Part shown: positions 37,314-46,221 of the stretch, in pieces
Position numbering within the stretch: the stretch's first letter is position 1
How the letters are laid out: the number at the start of each line of letters is the position of its first letter
NCBI RefSeq assembly: GCF_001040705.1
Contig: NZ_CVQP01000007.1
Location: forward strand, 490,422-554,421
Source: Rhodococcus sp. RD6.2
GTDB lineage: Bacteria; Actinomycetota; Actinomycetes; Mycobacteriales; Mycobacteriaceae
Reading direction: 5' to 3'
Length of the DNA: 64,000 nt
Position numbers and translations under genes: made by a program
The notes under the pieces: model-generated
The model's database searches: none
Seen by the model: only the letters and a program-made list of their open reading frames with translations
Told to the model about the DNA's origin: nothing

Positions 37314-37805
37314 CTAGCGGTAGTTGACGAACTGCAGCGCGATGCCGAAGTCCTCGCCCTTGAGCAGGGAGATGACGGCCTGCAGGTCGTCACGCTTCTT
37401 GGAGCTGACACGCAGCTCCTCGCCCTGGATCTGTGCCTTGACACCCTTCGGGCCCTCGTCGCGGATCTTCTTCGAGATCTTCTTCGCGTTCTCGGTCGTG
37501 ATGCCCTGGACGAGAGACCCGGTGAGCTTGTAGACCTTGCCGGACTGGGCGGGCTCGCCGGCGTCGAACGCCTTGAGGGAGATGTCCCGGCGGATCAGCT
37601 TCTCCTTGAACACGTCGAGGGCAGCCTTGAGGCGCTCCTCGGTGTCGGCGGTCAGTGTGATGGATTCCTCACCGGACCACTCGATGCTCGCGCCGGTGCC
37701 CCGGAAATCGAAGCGGGTGTTCAGCTCCTTCTCCGCCTGGTGCAGAGCATTGTCCACTTCCTGTCGCTCGACCTTGCTCACCACATCGAAGGACGAATCC
37801 GCCAC
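37314..37805 (-). CDS. yajQ: YajQ-family nucleotide-binding protein
   Basis: 163 residues, the exact usual length of the family. It begins [20 protein letters not shown] and ends [13 protein letters not shown], both family hallmarks; the two ferredoxin-like domains are visible. YajQ proteins bind RNA or nucleotides, and some bind cyclic di-GMP. The GTG at 37805 was chosen because it gives the canonical start and has GGGAG upstream; the longer frame adds a basic leader with no homology character. Confidence 0.93.
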   Translation of the reverse strand: MADSSFDVVSKVERQEVDNALHQAEKELNTRFDFRGTGASIEWSGEESITLTADTEERLKAALDVFKEKLIRRDISLKAFDAGEPAQSGKVYKLTGSLVQGITTENAKKISKKIRDEGPKGVKAQIQGEELRVSSKKRDDLQAVISLLKGEDFGIALQFVNYR

Positions 37806-37971
37806 GTCACTCTCCCTATGTCGTCGGTCCCCGGCCAAGGGTCTCGGGGCTTCGGAACCCACGATAACCACACGGTTTGCATTAACCCGCCCCGGTGGTT
37901 GTATTCTTCTCAAGCGCCAGGGAGAACCGGGATGCCCGAAAGGGTGGAACGAGGATTCCTGGATGACACCA

Positions 37972-38054
37972 GGCAGGTTGCCCGAGCGGCCAATGGGAGC
38001 GGACTGTAAATCCGTCGGCTTATGCCTACGTAGGTTCGAATCCTACACCTGCCA
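37972..38054 (+). tRNA. tRNA-Tyr (GTA)
   Basis: Acceptor GGCAGGT (37972-37978) pairs with ACCTGCC (38047-38053); discriminator A. The anticodon GTA is at 38006-38008. The long variable arm is typical of bacterial tRNA-Tyr, and the T arm has GGTTCGAATCC. No CCA is encoded. Confidence 0.95.
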
Positions 38055-38060
38055 CACCTG

Positions 38061-38090
38061 GGTCCCAGTGAGCGTGAGCTCGCTGGGGCC
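38061..38090 (+). terminator. Hairpin downstream of tRNA-Tyr
   Basis: GGTCCCAGTGAGC (38061-38073) pairs with GCTCGCTGGGGCC (38078-38090) with two G-U pairs and a 4-nt loop (GTGA). It may end the tRNA transcript or guide 3' processing. No T tract follows. Confidence 0.55.
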
Positions 38091-38201
38091 TGGTGGTTAG
38101 ACAGTTTGAATATGGGTCCTGACCAGGCGGTTTGGAACTCCGGACACAGACTGTGTAACCTCTTGGAGGCTTCGAAGCGCGGACAACGCGCAGCGGAGCA
38201 C

Positions 38202-38274
38202 GCCCCCTTAGCTCAGTCGGCAGAGCGTTTCCATGGTAAGGAAAAGGTCAACGGTTCGATTCCGTTAGGGGGCT
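38202..38274 (+). tRNA. tRNA-Thr (GGT)
   Basis: Acceptor GCCCCCT (38202-38208) pairs with AGGGGGC (38267-38273). The anticodon loop ATGGTAA carries GGT between the TTTCC/GGAAA stem. The T arm has ACGGTTCGATTCCGT. Reads ACC/ACT codons. No CCA encoded. Confidence 0.94.
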
Positions 38275-38314
38275 CGCTGGATGGGTGCCGCGTAGAGTGG
38301 CACCGATGCATCGA

Positions 38315-38387
38315 GGCGGTGTAGCTCAGTTGGTAGAGCAAACGACTCATAATCGTTGTGTCGCCGGTTCAAGTCCGGCCATCGCTA
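38315..38387 (+). tRNA. tRNA-Met (CAT), elongator type
   Basis: The D arm GTAGCTCAGTTGGTAGAGC, the anticodon loop CTCATAA with CAT at 38348-38350 and the T arm CCGGTTCAAGTCCGG are clear. The acceptor GGCGGTG (38315-38321) pairs with CATCGCT (38380-38386) using two G-U pairs, including the first pair. The sequence is of elongator rather than initiator type. Confidence 0.9.
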
Positions 38388-38456
38388 CAAACCTGAAAAG
38401 ACTCTGGTCGACCGAGATCAGAGTGACCCACAGTTTCTCCGAAAGAAGGCATACCC

Positions 38457-38624
38457 GTGGCCTCCTCCACAGACGTTCGTCCCAAGATCACCTTGGCCTG
38501 CGAGGTATGCAAGCACCGGAACTACATCACCAAGAAGAACCGGCGCAACGACCCCGATCGCCTCGAGCTGAAGAAGTTCTGCCCTAACTGCGGAACCCAC
38601 CAGGCGCACCGGGAATCCAAGTAG
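38457..38624 (+). CDS. rpmG: 50S ribosomal protein L33
   Basis: 55 residues, read by hand: [17 protein letters not shown]... ending HQAHRESK. It is the zinc-binding (C+) form, with CEVC and CPNC pairs. The GTG at 38457 is preceded by GAAAGAAGG. It sits immediately after tRNA-Met and ends in a classic terminator; the tRNA-Thr/tRNA-Met/rpmG order before hadA matches the mycobacterial rpmG2-hadA region. Confidence 0.95.
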   Translation: MASSTDVRPKITLACEVCKHRNYITKKNRRNDPDRLELKKFCPNCGTHQAHRESK

Positions 38625-38630
38625 CATTCA

Positions 38631-38667
38631 TCGCGTGCCCCGCTCCTGCGGGGCACGCGATTTTTTT
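38631..38667 (+). terminator. Rho-independent terminator of rpmG
   Basis: TCGCGTGCCCCG (38631-38642) pairs perfectly with CGGGGCACGCGA (38649-38660) and is followed by seven T residues. This is the most canonical intrinsic terminator in the window. Confidence 0.95.
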
Positions 38668-38764
38668 CGATACGACGCAGGGCCGGTACGGGATCGCACC
38701 CGTGGCCGGCCCATCGCTGTGTTCTCTCACGGCCGGCGTCCACTGCAGATAGGGTCCCGCTTCA

Positions 38765-39220
38765 GTGAAACTGAACGCTGATCTCGTTGGCCTGCATCAC
38801 AGGTTCAGCGACTACTACGAGGTCGGCCGCGAGAAGGTGCGTGAATACGCGCGCGCGGTCAAAGACGACAACGCCGCCCATCGTGACGAGTCCGCGGCCG
38901 CGGAACTCGGCCACGACAGCCTGGTGGCGCCGCTCACCTTCATCTCGGTGTTCGGCTTCCTCGCACAGGAGGAGTTCTTCGAGACGCTCGGCCTGGAACT
39001 CGACCTGAGCAACATCCTGCACACGGATCAGCGCCTGGTCTTCCACCGCCCGATGAAGGTCGGCGACCGGCTCTACTGCGACGTGTTCGTCGACTCACTC
39101 CGGGTGATGGGCGGCAGCGACATCATCGTCACCCGCAACGACATCACCGACCAGGACGGTGAGCCCGTGCTCACCACCTACACCACGTTGATGGGTCGAC
39201 ACGTCGAGGAGGGCGAGTGA
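38765..39220 (+). CDS. hadA: (3R)-hydroxyacyl-ACP dehydratase subunit HadA
   Basis: Substrate-binding subunit of the FAS-II dehydratase used in mycolic acid elongation. 151 residues, hotdog fold; it begins NADLVGLHHRFSDYYEVGRE and has VAPLTFISVFGFLAQEEFF, but lacks the catalytic Asp-His motif, as expected for HadA. GTG at 38765. A TAGGGT element (38750-38755) lies nine bases upstream, so the leader is short or absent. Its stop overlaps the hadB start. Confidence 0.9.
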   Translation: MKLNADLVGLHHRFSDYYEVGREKVREYARAVKDDNAAHRDESAAAELGHDSLVAPLTFISVFGFLAQEEFFETLGLELDLSNILHTDQRLVFHRPMKVGDRLYCDVFVDSLRVMGGSDIIVTRNDITDQDGEPVLTTYTTLMGRHVEEGE

Positions 39221-39648
39221 TGGCGCTCAAGCGATTCGAGGACGTCGTCGCCGGACAGGAACTGCCGGAGTCCGTGGTGACGCTGACGCGCGCCGATCTC
39301 GTGCAGTACGCCGGCGTCGCAGGCGACCCGAACCCCATCCACTGGGACGACACGGTCGCCCGATCAGTGGGTTTGCCAATGGCTGTTGCGCACGGCATGC
39401 TGACGATGGGTATCGGAGCCGGGTACATCACGTCCTGGCTCGGGGACCCGGGAGCGGTACTCGAGTACAACGTCCGTTTCACCAGCCCCGTCTACGTTTC
39501 CAACGAAGGCACGGGCACCGAGATCGAGCTGTCCGGTAAGGTACGCTCGGTCGACGAGGCGGACCGCACTGCGGTGATTGCCATCGTGGCGAAGGTGGAC
39601 GGCAAGAAGATCTTCGGTCGAGCTGCCGCAACCGTCCGACTCGGCTGA
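39220..39648 (+). CDS. hadB: (3R)-hydroxyacyl-ACP dehydratase subunit HadB
   Basis: Catalytic subunit of the FAS-II dehydratase, 142 residues. The MaoC-type hydratase motif is intact: AGDPNPIHWDD with the catalytic Asp and His, followed by VAHGMLTMG. ATG 39220 overlaps the hadA stop. In mycobacteria hadC follows and pairs with HadB as HadBC; here no hadC gene is found before tRNA-Trp. Confidence 0.92.
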   Translation: MALKRFEDVVAGQELPESVVTLTRADLVQYAGVAGDPNPIHWDDTVARSVGLPMAVAHGMLTMGIGAGYITSWLGDPGAVLEYNVRFTSPVYVSNEGTGTEIELSGKVRSVDEADRTAVIAIVAKVDGKKIFGRAAATVRLG

Positions 39649-39784
39649 AATCGAGCCGATTGGGTTTGTTAGACCACCGTGCAGTACACTGAGATTTCTG
39701 GGATTGTTCAGCGCTGCGCGCTGCCCTACGGCGTCAATTCGAGTCGAACGGGGTGGCGCGCGTGTTGTGTGGTCACAGAGTTGG

Positions 39785-39813
39785 TTGACGGAAAGTGACC
39801 TGGTCACGATCTT
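39785..39813 (+). promoter_or_regulatory. Probable promoter of tRNA-Trp
   Basis: TTGACG (39785-39790), a 17-bp spacer and GATCTT (39808-39813) place the transcription start just before the tRNA 5' end at 39821. The -10 is weak. Transcription may continue into secE and nusG. Confidence 0.5.
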
Positions 39814-39820
39814 CAACCAA

Positions 39821-39893
<73 letters not shown>

Positions 39894-39924
39894 CCCCGGA
39901 TGTCAGCAACTGAGAGGAACGACG

Positions 39925-40317
39925 GTGAGCGACGATCGCGGAAAGGCCGAGAACTCCACGGGGTCCTCGGACACCGACGACGCCGCCGCAAGCGCCGCAT
40001 CCTCTCGACCGACTGGCAAGCGTCCGGGTCGCCGTTCCAGCGCGGCCGCGGACTCGTCTGCGGCGACCACGGTCGCCGCCACTGGCCCTTCCGCGCCGGC
40101 GAAGAAAGCGGAGAAGCCGCGCAAGGAGAACCTCTTCAAGCGCTTCCGGCGGTTCATGCGCGAGGTCATCGCCGAGCTACGCAAGGTGATCTGGCCGAAC
40201 CGCAAGCAGATGGTCACCTACACCACGGTTGTGCTCGTCTTCGTGGCGTTCATGGTGGCGTTCATCTTTGGATTGGACTTGGCGTTCGTCAAGGGCGTCA
40301 CCTGGTTGTTCGGCTGA
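39925..40317 (+). CDS. secE: Preprotein translocase subunit SecE
   Basis: 130 residues. The N-terminal 65 residues are Ser/Ala/Thr-rich and disordered, common in actinobacterial SecE. The conserved core FKRFRRFMREVIAELRKVIW is followed by a single membrane helix (TTVVLVFVAFMVAFIFGLDL). It stabilises SecYEG. GTG 39925 follows GAGAGGAACG. nusG lies 41 bp downstream. Confidence 0.95.
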   Translation: MSDDRGKAENSTGSSDTDDAAASAASSRPTGKRPGRRSSAAADSSAATTVAATGPSAPAKKAEKPRKENLFKRFRRFMREVIAELRKVIWPNRKQMVTYTTVVLVFVAFMVAFIFGLDLAFVKGVTWLFG

Positions 40318-40340
40318 CCCCGACAACCGACCCGCAATGA

Positions 40341-41150
<810 letters not shown>

Positions 41151-41239
41151 TTGCCAACGAACCGACCCCGGTTCGCCGAGGTGCGGCCCATACACTTGCA
41201 CTGCAGCAAGAAACACACTCGCAAGAAATAGGAACGAAG

Positions 41240-41674
41240 ATGCCCCCCAAGAAGAAGAAGCTCGCAGGGCTGATCAAGCTTCAGATCCAGGCCGGTCAGG
41301 CTAACCCTGCCCCGCCGGTGGGTCCCGCGCTCGGTCAGCACGGCGTGAACATCATGGAGTTCTGCAAGGCCTACAACGCGGCCACCGAGTCGCAGCGCGG
41401 CAACGTGATCCCCGTGGAGATCTCCGTCTACGAAGACCGGACCTTCGACTTCAAGTTGAAGACCCCGCCGGCCGCCAAGCTGCTGCTCAAGGCCGCAGGC
41501 GTCCAGAAGGGCTCCGGCGAGCCGCACAAGACCAAGGTCGCGACCGTGACCATGGACCAGGTGCGCGAGATCGCGAAGACCAAGCAGGAAGACCTCAACG
41601 CCAACGACATCGACGCAGCCGCGAAGATCATCGCAGGCACCGCCCGTTCCATGGGCATCGTCGTCGAGGGCTGA
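41240..41674 (+). CDS. rplK: 50S ribosomal protein L11
   Basis: 144 residues, full length. It has [20 protein letters not shown] at the N-terminus and a C-terminal rRNA-binding domain with [20 protein letters not shown]11 forms the GTPase-associated centre with 23S rRNA and L10-L12. The TACACT element at 41191-41196 could be the -10 of its promoter. Confidence 0.97.
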   Translation: MPPKKKKLAGLIKLQIQAGQANPAPPVGPALGQHGVNIMEFCKAYNAATESQRGNVIPVEISVYEDRTFDFKLKTPPAAKLLLKAAGVQKGSGEPHKTKVATVTMDQVREIAKTKQEDLNANDIDAAAKIIAGTARSMGIVVEG

Positions 41675-41839
41675 GCGAAGCGAAGCCCGCCTCGGGCTCC
41701 GTAGGGCTGATCCACTCCTGCTTCGGCTGACGGCCGAACAGAAACAGAACGCGTGGGAGGACCGGCCAGGTCCGCAACCACAACCGAATCATTCACCGCC
41801 GACCCGCACGGTCCGTGGTGAGAAGTAAGGACAGAAGAC

Positions 41840-42553
41840 ATGGCAAAGCGCAGCAAGGCGTACCTCGCCGCCGCTGAGAAGGTCGACCCGAGCAAGCTCT
41901 ACAGCCCGCTGCAGGCTGCGAAGCTCGCGAAGGAGACCTCCTCCTCGAAGATGGACGCGACCGTCGAGGTCGCCGTTCGTCTCGGCGTCGACCCCCGCAA
42001 GGCGGACCAGATGGTTCGTGGCACCGTCAACCTCCCGCACGGCACCGGTAAGACCGCCCGTGTGATCGTGTTCGCCGCAGGCGAGAAGGCCGCCGAGGCC
42101 GAGGCCGCAGGTGCGGACGCCGTCGGTGCCGAGGACCTGATCGAGCGCATCCAGGGCGGTTGGCTGGACTTCGACGCCGCGATCGCCACCCCGGACCAGA
42201 TGGCCAAGGTCGGCCGCATCGCCCGCGTCCTCGGACCGCGTGGCCTGATGCCGAACCCGAAGACGGGCACCGTCACCACCGATGTGGCGAAGGCTGTCGC
42301 GGACATCAAGGGCGGCAAGATCAACTTCCGCGTCGACAAGCAGGCCAACCTGCACTTCGTGATCGGCAAGGCGTCCTTCGACGATGCCAAGCTGGTCGAG
42401 AACTACGGCGCTGCGCTGGACGAGATCCTGCGTGCGAAGCCGTCGTCGGCCAAGGGTCGCTACGTCAAGAAGATCACGGTTTCGACCACCACCGGACCGG
42501 GCATCCCGGTGGATCCGAACCGTACCCGCAACCTCCTCGAGGACGAGGCGTAA
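41840..42553 (+). CDS. rplA: 50S ribosomal protein L1
   Basis: 237 residues, full length, with the L1 signature [20 protein letters not shown] and [21 protein letters not shown]1 binds the L1 stalk of 23S rRNA and commonly represses its own operon by binding the mRNA. The 165-bp gap after rplK contains a short hairpin (AGCCCG/CGGGCT) that could be involved, but I cannot identify the L1 site with confidence. Confidence 0.97.
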   Translation: MAKRSKAYLAAAEKVDPSKLYSPLQAAKLAKETSSSKMDATVEVAVRLGVDPRKADQMVRGTVNLPHGTGKTARVIVFAAGEKAAEAEAAGADAVGAEDLIERIQGGWLDFDAAIATPDQMAKVGRIARVLGPRGLMPNPKTGTVTTDVAKAVADIKGGKINFRVDKQANLHFVIGKASFDDAKLVENYGAALDEILRAKPSSAKGRYVKKITVSTTTGPGIPVDPNRTRNLLEDEA

Positions 42554-42577
42554 GCGGTACGTCACTGACGTGAGAAC

Positions 42578-42613
42578 AAAGCCGGTCGGGAGTTCACTCC
42601 CGACCGGCTTTTT
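42578..42613 (+). terminator. Intrinsic terminator after rplA
   Basis: AAAGCCGGTCGGGAG (42578-42592) pairs perfectly with CTCCCGACCGGCTTT (42597-42611) across a TTCA loop, followed by T residues. It closes the secE-nusG-rplK-rplA region and isolates the rplJL operon. Confidence 0.93.
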
Positions 42614-42724
42614 CGTGTGTGTGGTCAGCCGACGCGGCGACGGTGGAACCAGTGCCGGGCCCGTCCGGGAGCGAGCGGCGGCGGAGGTCGATGCGGTCAC
42701 GGAGGGATGCTCGGAGGACACGAT

Positions 42725-42753
42725 TTGGTGTCGCGACCCGAGTCGCGTATTCT
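42725..42753 (+). promoter_or_regulatory. Promoter of rplJ-rplL
   Basis: TTGGTG (42725-42730), a 17-bp spacer and TATTCT (42748-42753) form a SigA-type promoter about 300 bp before rplJ, leaving room for a long regulatory leader. Confidence 0.65.
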
Positions 42754-42794
42754 TCTTCGAAGAGTTCGACTAGTTCGAGTTCACCCCAAGAAGT

Positions 42795-43052
42795 TCTACC
42801 AAAGACCGTTGGTCACCGGTGTGCGCTGCCCAGCAGCGAGATCGGTTGAAGGTCCGGAGCAGGTCCGGCGGCCCACGCAGGAGGACGAGGTAGGGGAGAG
42901 GTTGGTTTCCGGCGTGAGCCGTGTCCATCGCTCCTCGTTTACGCCCCGTGTGCCCTGCACCGGGGCGTTTGTCGTGTTACGGGGCCTTTCGCCGGATGTT
43001 CCACACCGTCCGGCAGGACGCACCAACACGATGTCACGAGAGGAGGCGAAGT
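42795..43052 (+). promoter_or_regulatory. L10-type autoregulatory leader of rplJL
   Basis: The leader starts with ACCAAAGACCGTTGGT, passes through GGTTGAAGGTCC and GGCCCACGCAGGAGG (about 42860-42895), and then has the hairpin ACGCCCCG/CGGGGCGT (42941-42948 with 42961-42968). This layout resembles the known L10 leader, in which the L10(L12)4 complex binds its own mRNA to repress translation. Recognition is from memory of the family. It also contains the ribosome-binding site GAGAGGAGG before rplJ. Confidence 0.65.
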
Positions 43053-43589
43053 ATGGCAAAGCCCGAGAAGGTTACCGCGGTTGCGGAGATCACCGAGCAG
43101 TTCAAGGGTTCGACCGCCGCCGTCATCACGGAGTTCCGTGGTCTGTCGGTGACGAGTCTGACGCAGCTGCGTCGCGCGCTCGGAGAAGGCGCTACCTACT
43201 CCGTCGCCAAGAACACCCTGGTCAAGCGTGCCGCCGCTGAGGCGGGCGTCGAGGGCCTTGACGACCTGTTCGTCGGACCGACCGCCATTGCATTCATCAA
43301 GGGCGAGCCGGTTGACGCTGCGAAGGCACTGAAGGCCTTCGCGAAGGACAACAAGGCACTCGTCATCAAGGGCGGCTACATGGACGGCGCTGCGCTGTCC
43401 GTGGACGAGGTCAACAAGATCGCGGACCTCGAGTCCCGCGAGATCTTGCTGGCCAAGCTCGCCGGCGCGATGAAGGGCAACTTGGCAAAGGCCGCTGGCC
43501 TGTTCAATGCCCCCGCTTCGCAGATGGCCCGCCTGGCCGCTGCGCTGCAGGACAAGAAGGCCGCGGAAGGCTCCGCAGCCGAAAGCTGA
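43053..43589 (+). CDS. rplJ: 50S ribosomal protein L10
   Basis: 178 residues. N-terminal [20 protein letters not shown] and [16 protein letters not shown] bind rRNA; the C-terminal helix carries the L7/L12 dimers. ATG 43053 follows a strong GAGAGGAGG; the longer frame is leader sequence. It is followed by rplL. Confidence 0.97.
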   Translation: MAKPEKVTAVAEITEQFKGSTAAVITEFRGLSVTSLTQLRRALGEGATYSVAKNTLVKRAAAEAGVEGLDDLFVGPTAIAFIKGEPVDAAKALKAFAKDNKALVIKGGYMDGAALSVDEVNKIADLESREILLAKLAGAMKGNLAKAAGLFNAPASQMARLAAALQDKKAAEGSAAES

Positions 43590-43709
43590 TCCGCACGAGA
43601 CCGGACGGGCGTCCTCGCGGGCGCGAACAAGGTCTTGCGTATCACGTAACAAACCACTCCCACCTCGTCGCGGATCAGCGACATGGGACTTACAGGAAGG
43701 ACCGCCATC

Positions 43710-44096
43710 ATGGCGAAGCTCACCACCGAAGAGTTGCTGGACCAGTTCAAGGAGCTCACCCTCCTCGAGCTCTCGGAGTTCGTGAAGGCGTTCGAGGAGA
43801 CCTTCGAGGTCACCGCCGCTGCTCCGGTCGCCGTCGCCGCTGCAGGCGCTCCGGCTGCTGCCGCTGAGGCCGCTGAGGAGCAGGACGAGTTCGACGTCAT
43901 CCTCGAGGGTGCCGGCGACAAGAAGATCCAGGTCATCAAGGTCGTCCGTGAGGTCGTCTCCGGCCTGGGCCTGAAGGAGGCGAAGGACCTCGTCGAGGGT
44001 GCTCCGAAGCCGATCCTGGAGAAGGTCGCCAAGGACGCCGCTGAGGCTGCCAAGGAGAAGCTCGAGGCTGCTGGCGCGAAGATCACCATCAAGTAA
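43710..44096 (+). CDS. rplL: 50S ribosomal protein L7/L12
   Basis: 128 residues. N-terminal dimerisation domain ([20 protein letters not shown]), an Ala/Pro-rich hinge and the C-terminal factor-binding domain ([20 protein letters not shown]). ATG 43710 follows AGGAAGG. In many bacteria rpoB follows directly; here a terminator and an Mce operon intervene. Confidence 0.97.
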   Translation: MAKLTTEELLDQFKELTLLELSEFVKAFEETFEVTAAAPVAVAAAGAPAAAAEAAEEQDEFDVILEGAGDKKIQVIKVVREVVSGLGLKEAKDLVEGAPKPILEKVAKDAAEAAKEKLEAAGAKITIK

Positions 44097-44133
44097 GGTG
44101 CTCGTCGCGTGACGCTTCGGCGTCAGGTCTGAC

Positions 44134-44172
44134 GAAAGAGGGTCGTTCCCCGCGAGGGGAGCGGCCCTCTTT
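44134..44172 (+). terminator. Intrinsic terminator after rplL
   Basis: GAAAGAGGGTCGTTCCCC (44134-44151) pairs with the following GGGGAGCGGCCCTCTTT (44156-44172) with G-U pairs and a GCGA loop; TTCCGTTTC follows. It separates rplJL from the mce operon. Confidence 0.88.
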
Positions 44173-44253
44173 CCGTTTCTGTCGGTCGGTGTGTGCGGTT
44201 GCGACGCTGTTTGCCCAGGCCGGCAGGTGTTCGAAAGGGGGTCGCGCAAGCTA

Positions 44254-44283
44254 TTGCACTCCGTACTTACTCGTGAGTAGGAT
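44254..44283 (+). promoter_or_regulatory. Promoter of the mce operon with an embedded palindrome
   Basis: TTGCAC (44254-44259) and TAGGAT (44278-44283), 18 bp apart, form a likely promoter. Between them is TACTCGTGAGTA (44268-44279), a palindrome with 5-bp arms and a 2-bp centre that overlaps the -10. A repressor bound here would block the promoter. No regulator gene is adjacent, so the binder is unknown. Confidence 0.55.
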
Positions 44284-44366
44284 CGGTGGTCACGAGTACC
44301 ACATTGATGCGATACAGTGACCCAACCCACAGTGGGGGACCTGTCGAAACAGCGTGGAGGTAAGTG

Positions 44367-45416
44367 GTGGGTGTTGAGGTAAAGGTCGAAGGACTTACCA
44401 AGTCGTTCGGTTCGCAGAAGATCTGGCAGGACGTCACGCTGACGCTGCCTGCCGGCGAGGTCAGTGCGCTGCTGGGTCCGTCCGGTACCGGTAAGTCCGT
44501 GTTCCTCAAGTCGCTGATCGGCCTGCTGCGGCCCGAGCAGGGATCGATCGTGATCGACGGAACCGACATTCTGCAGTGCTCCTCGCGGGAGCTGTACGAG
44601 GTCCGGCAGATGTTCGGCGTGCTCTTCCAGGACGGCGCGCTGTTCGGCTCGATGAACCTCTACGACAACGTTGCGTTCCCGCTGCGCGAGCACACCAAGA
44701 AGTCCGAGTCCGACATCCGCAAGATCGTGATGGAGAAGCTCGAGCTCAACGGCCTGCTCGGTGCGGAGAACAAGCTGCCCGGCGAAATCTCCGGCGGTAT
44801 GCGCAAGCGCGCAGGCCTGGCGCGTGCGCTGGTCCTGGACCCCGAGATCATCCTGGTCGACGAGCCCGACTCCGGTCTCGACCCCGTCCGCACGACGTAC
44901 CTGAGCCAGCTGCTGATCGACATCAACGCGCAGATCGACGCCACGATCCTGATCGTGACGCACAACATCAACCTCGCTCGCACCGTCCCGGACAACCTGG
45001 GCATGCTCTTCCGCAAGCAGCTGGTCATGTTCGGTCCGCGTGAGGTGCTGCTGACCAGCGAGGAGCCGGTCGTCAAGCAATTCCTCAACGGCAGCAAGAT
45101 CGGCCCGATCGGCATGTCGGAGGAGAAGGACGACTCGCAGATGGCGGCCGAGTTGGCGATGAAGGAAGCCGGTCACCACGACGGTTCGCAGGAGGTGTCC
45201 GGCGTCATTCCGCAGATGCAGGCCACTCCGGGCATGCCCGTCCGGCAGGCGGTGCACCGCAGGCAGGATCGCGTCCGGTCCATCCTGCACACCCTGCCTC
45301 CGGAGGCGCAGGCCAGCATCCGTGAGAGTCTCGGCGACAGTGACGACGCCGCTACGCAGGTGATCCCTGCCTACAGCGATGCCGGTGCGGAGTCGTCTTC
45401 CTGGGGTCACGGGTAG
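44367..45416 (+). CDS. mceG: Mce transporter ATPase (MceG/Mkl)
   Basis: ATPase that energises Mce lipid importers (MlaF-like). 349 residues. Walker A LLGPSGTGKSVFLK, signature ISGGMRKRAGLARAL, Walker B IILVDEPDSGLDPV. The C-terminal extension of about 110 residues (after FLNGSKIGPIGM) is the MceG-specific part. Two GTG codons (44364, 44367) follow GTGGAGG; 44367 has better spacing. It is directly upstream of yrbEA, so the importer has its ATPase in the same operon, unlike M. tuberculosis, where mceG is separate from the mce operons. Confidence 0.93.
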   Translation: MGVEVKVEGLTKSFGSQKIWQDVTLTLPAGEVSALLGPSGTGKSVFLKSLIGLLRPEQGSIVIDGTDILQCSSRELYEVRQMFGVLFQDGALFGSMNLYDNVAFPLREHTKKSESDIRKIVMEKLELNGLLGAENKLPGEISGGMRKRAGLARALVLDPEIILVDEPDSGLDPVRTTYLSQLLIDINAQIDATILIVTHNINLARTVPDNLGMLFRKQLVMFGPREVLLTSEEPVVKQFLNGSKIGPIGMSEEKDDSQMAAELAMKEAGHHDGSQEVSGVIPQMQATPGMPVRQAVHRRQDRVRSILHTLPPEAQASIRESLGDSDDAATQVIPAYSDAGAESSSWGHG

Positions 45417-45422
45417 CCGCGG

Positions 45423-46217
45423 GTGGGGGGTTCGAAGAGCGCGCTGCTGAGTCCACTGTCGGCAGCGTTGACCCAGGCCGGTCTGATCGTTCAACTTTTC
45501 GTCGACGTCGTCCGCAACACGTTCCGCAAGCCGTTCCAGTTCCGTGAGTTCATCGAGCAGGCCTGGTTCATCGCCAGTGTGACCATCCTGCCGACCGCGC
45601 TCGTCGCGATTCCGTTCGGTGCCGTGGTGTCGTTGCAGACGGGGTCGCTGATCAAACAGCTCGGCGCCGAAGCATTCACCGGCGCCGCGAGCGTCCTGGC
45701 CGTGATCCAGCAGGGCAGTCCGATCGTGACGGCCCTGCTGATCGCGGGTGCCGCCGGCTCGGCTGTCACGGCAGACCTCGGCTCGCGCACGATCCGTGAG
45801 GAGATCGACGCGATGGAGGTGCTCGGCATCGACCCGATCCACCGGCTCGTCGTCCCCCGCGTCCTCGCGATGGTCCTCGTCGCGCTGCTGCTCAACGGAC
45901 TCGTCTCGGTCGTCGGCATCGCGGGCGGGTACTTCTTCAACGTGATCCTGCAGGGCGGAACGCCGGGTGCCTACCTGGCGTCGTTCTCGGCGCTCGCGCA
46001 ACTCCCCGACCTGTACGTCGCGGAGGCGAAGGCAGCGATCTTCGGTGTGATCGCGGGTGTTGTCGCGGCATACAAGGGACTGCACCCCAATCCCGGACCG
46101 AAGGGCGTGGGCGAAGCGGTGAACCAGACGGTCGTCATCACGTTCCTGCTGCTCTTCTTCGCGAACCTGATCCTGACGATGGTGTACCTGCAGATCGTTC
46201 CGGCGAAGGGGGCGTGA
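45423..46217 (+). CDS. yrbEA: Mce permease YrbEA (MlaE-like)
   Basis: 264-residue inner-membrane permease. It has the MlaE pattern: N-terminal amphipathic segment with FREFIEQAWFIAS, a core with QQGSPIVTALLIAGAAGSAV and the coupling-type sequence TIREEIDAMEVLGIDPIHRL, which faces the ATPase. GTG 45423. With YrbEB it forms the permease dimer. Confidence 0.93.
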   Translation: MGGSKSALLSPLSAALTQAGLIVQLFVDVVRNTFRKPFQFREFIEQAWFIASVTILPTALVAIPFGAVVSLQTGSLIKQLGAEAFTGAASVLAVIQQGSPIVTALLIAGAAGSAVTADLGSRTIREEIDAMEVLGIDPIHRLVVPRVLAMVLVALLLNGLVSVVGIAGGYFFNVILQGGTPGAYLASFSALAQLPDLYVAEAKAAIFGVIAGVVAAYKGLHPNPGPKGVGEAVNQTVVITFLLLFFANLILTMVYLQIVPAKGA

Positions 46218-46221
46218 GTCG

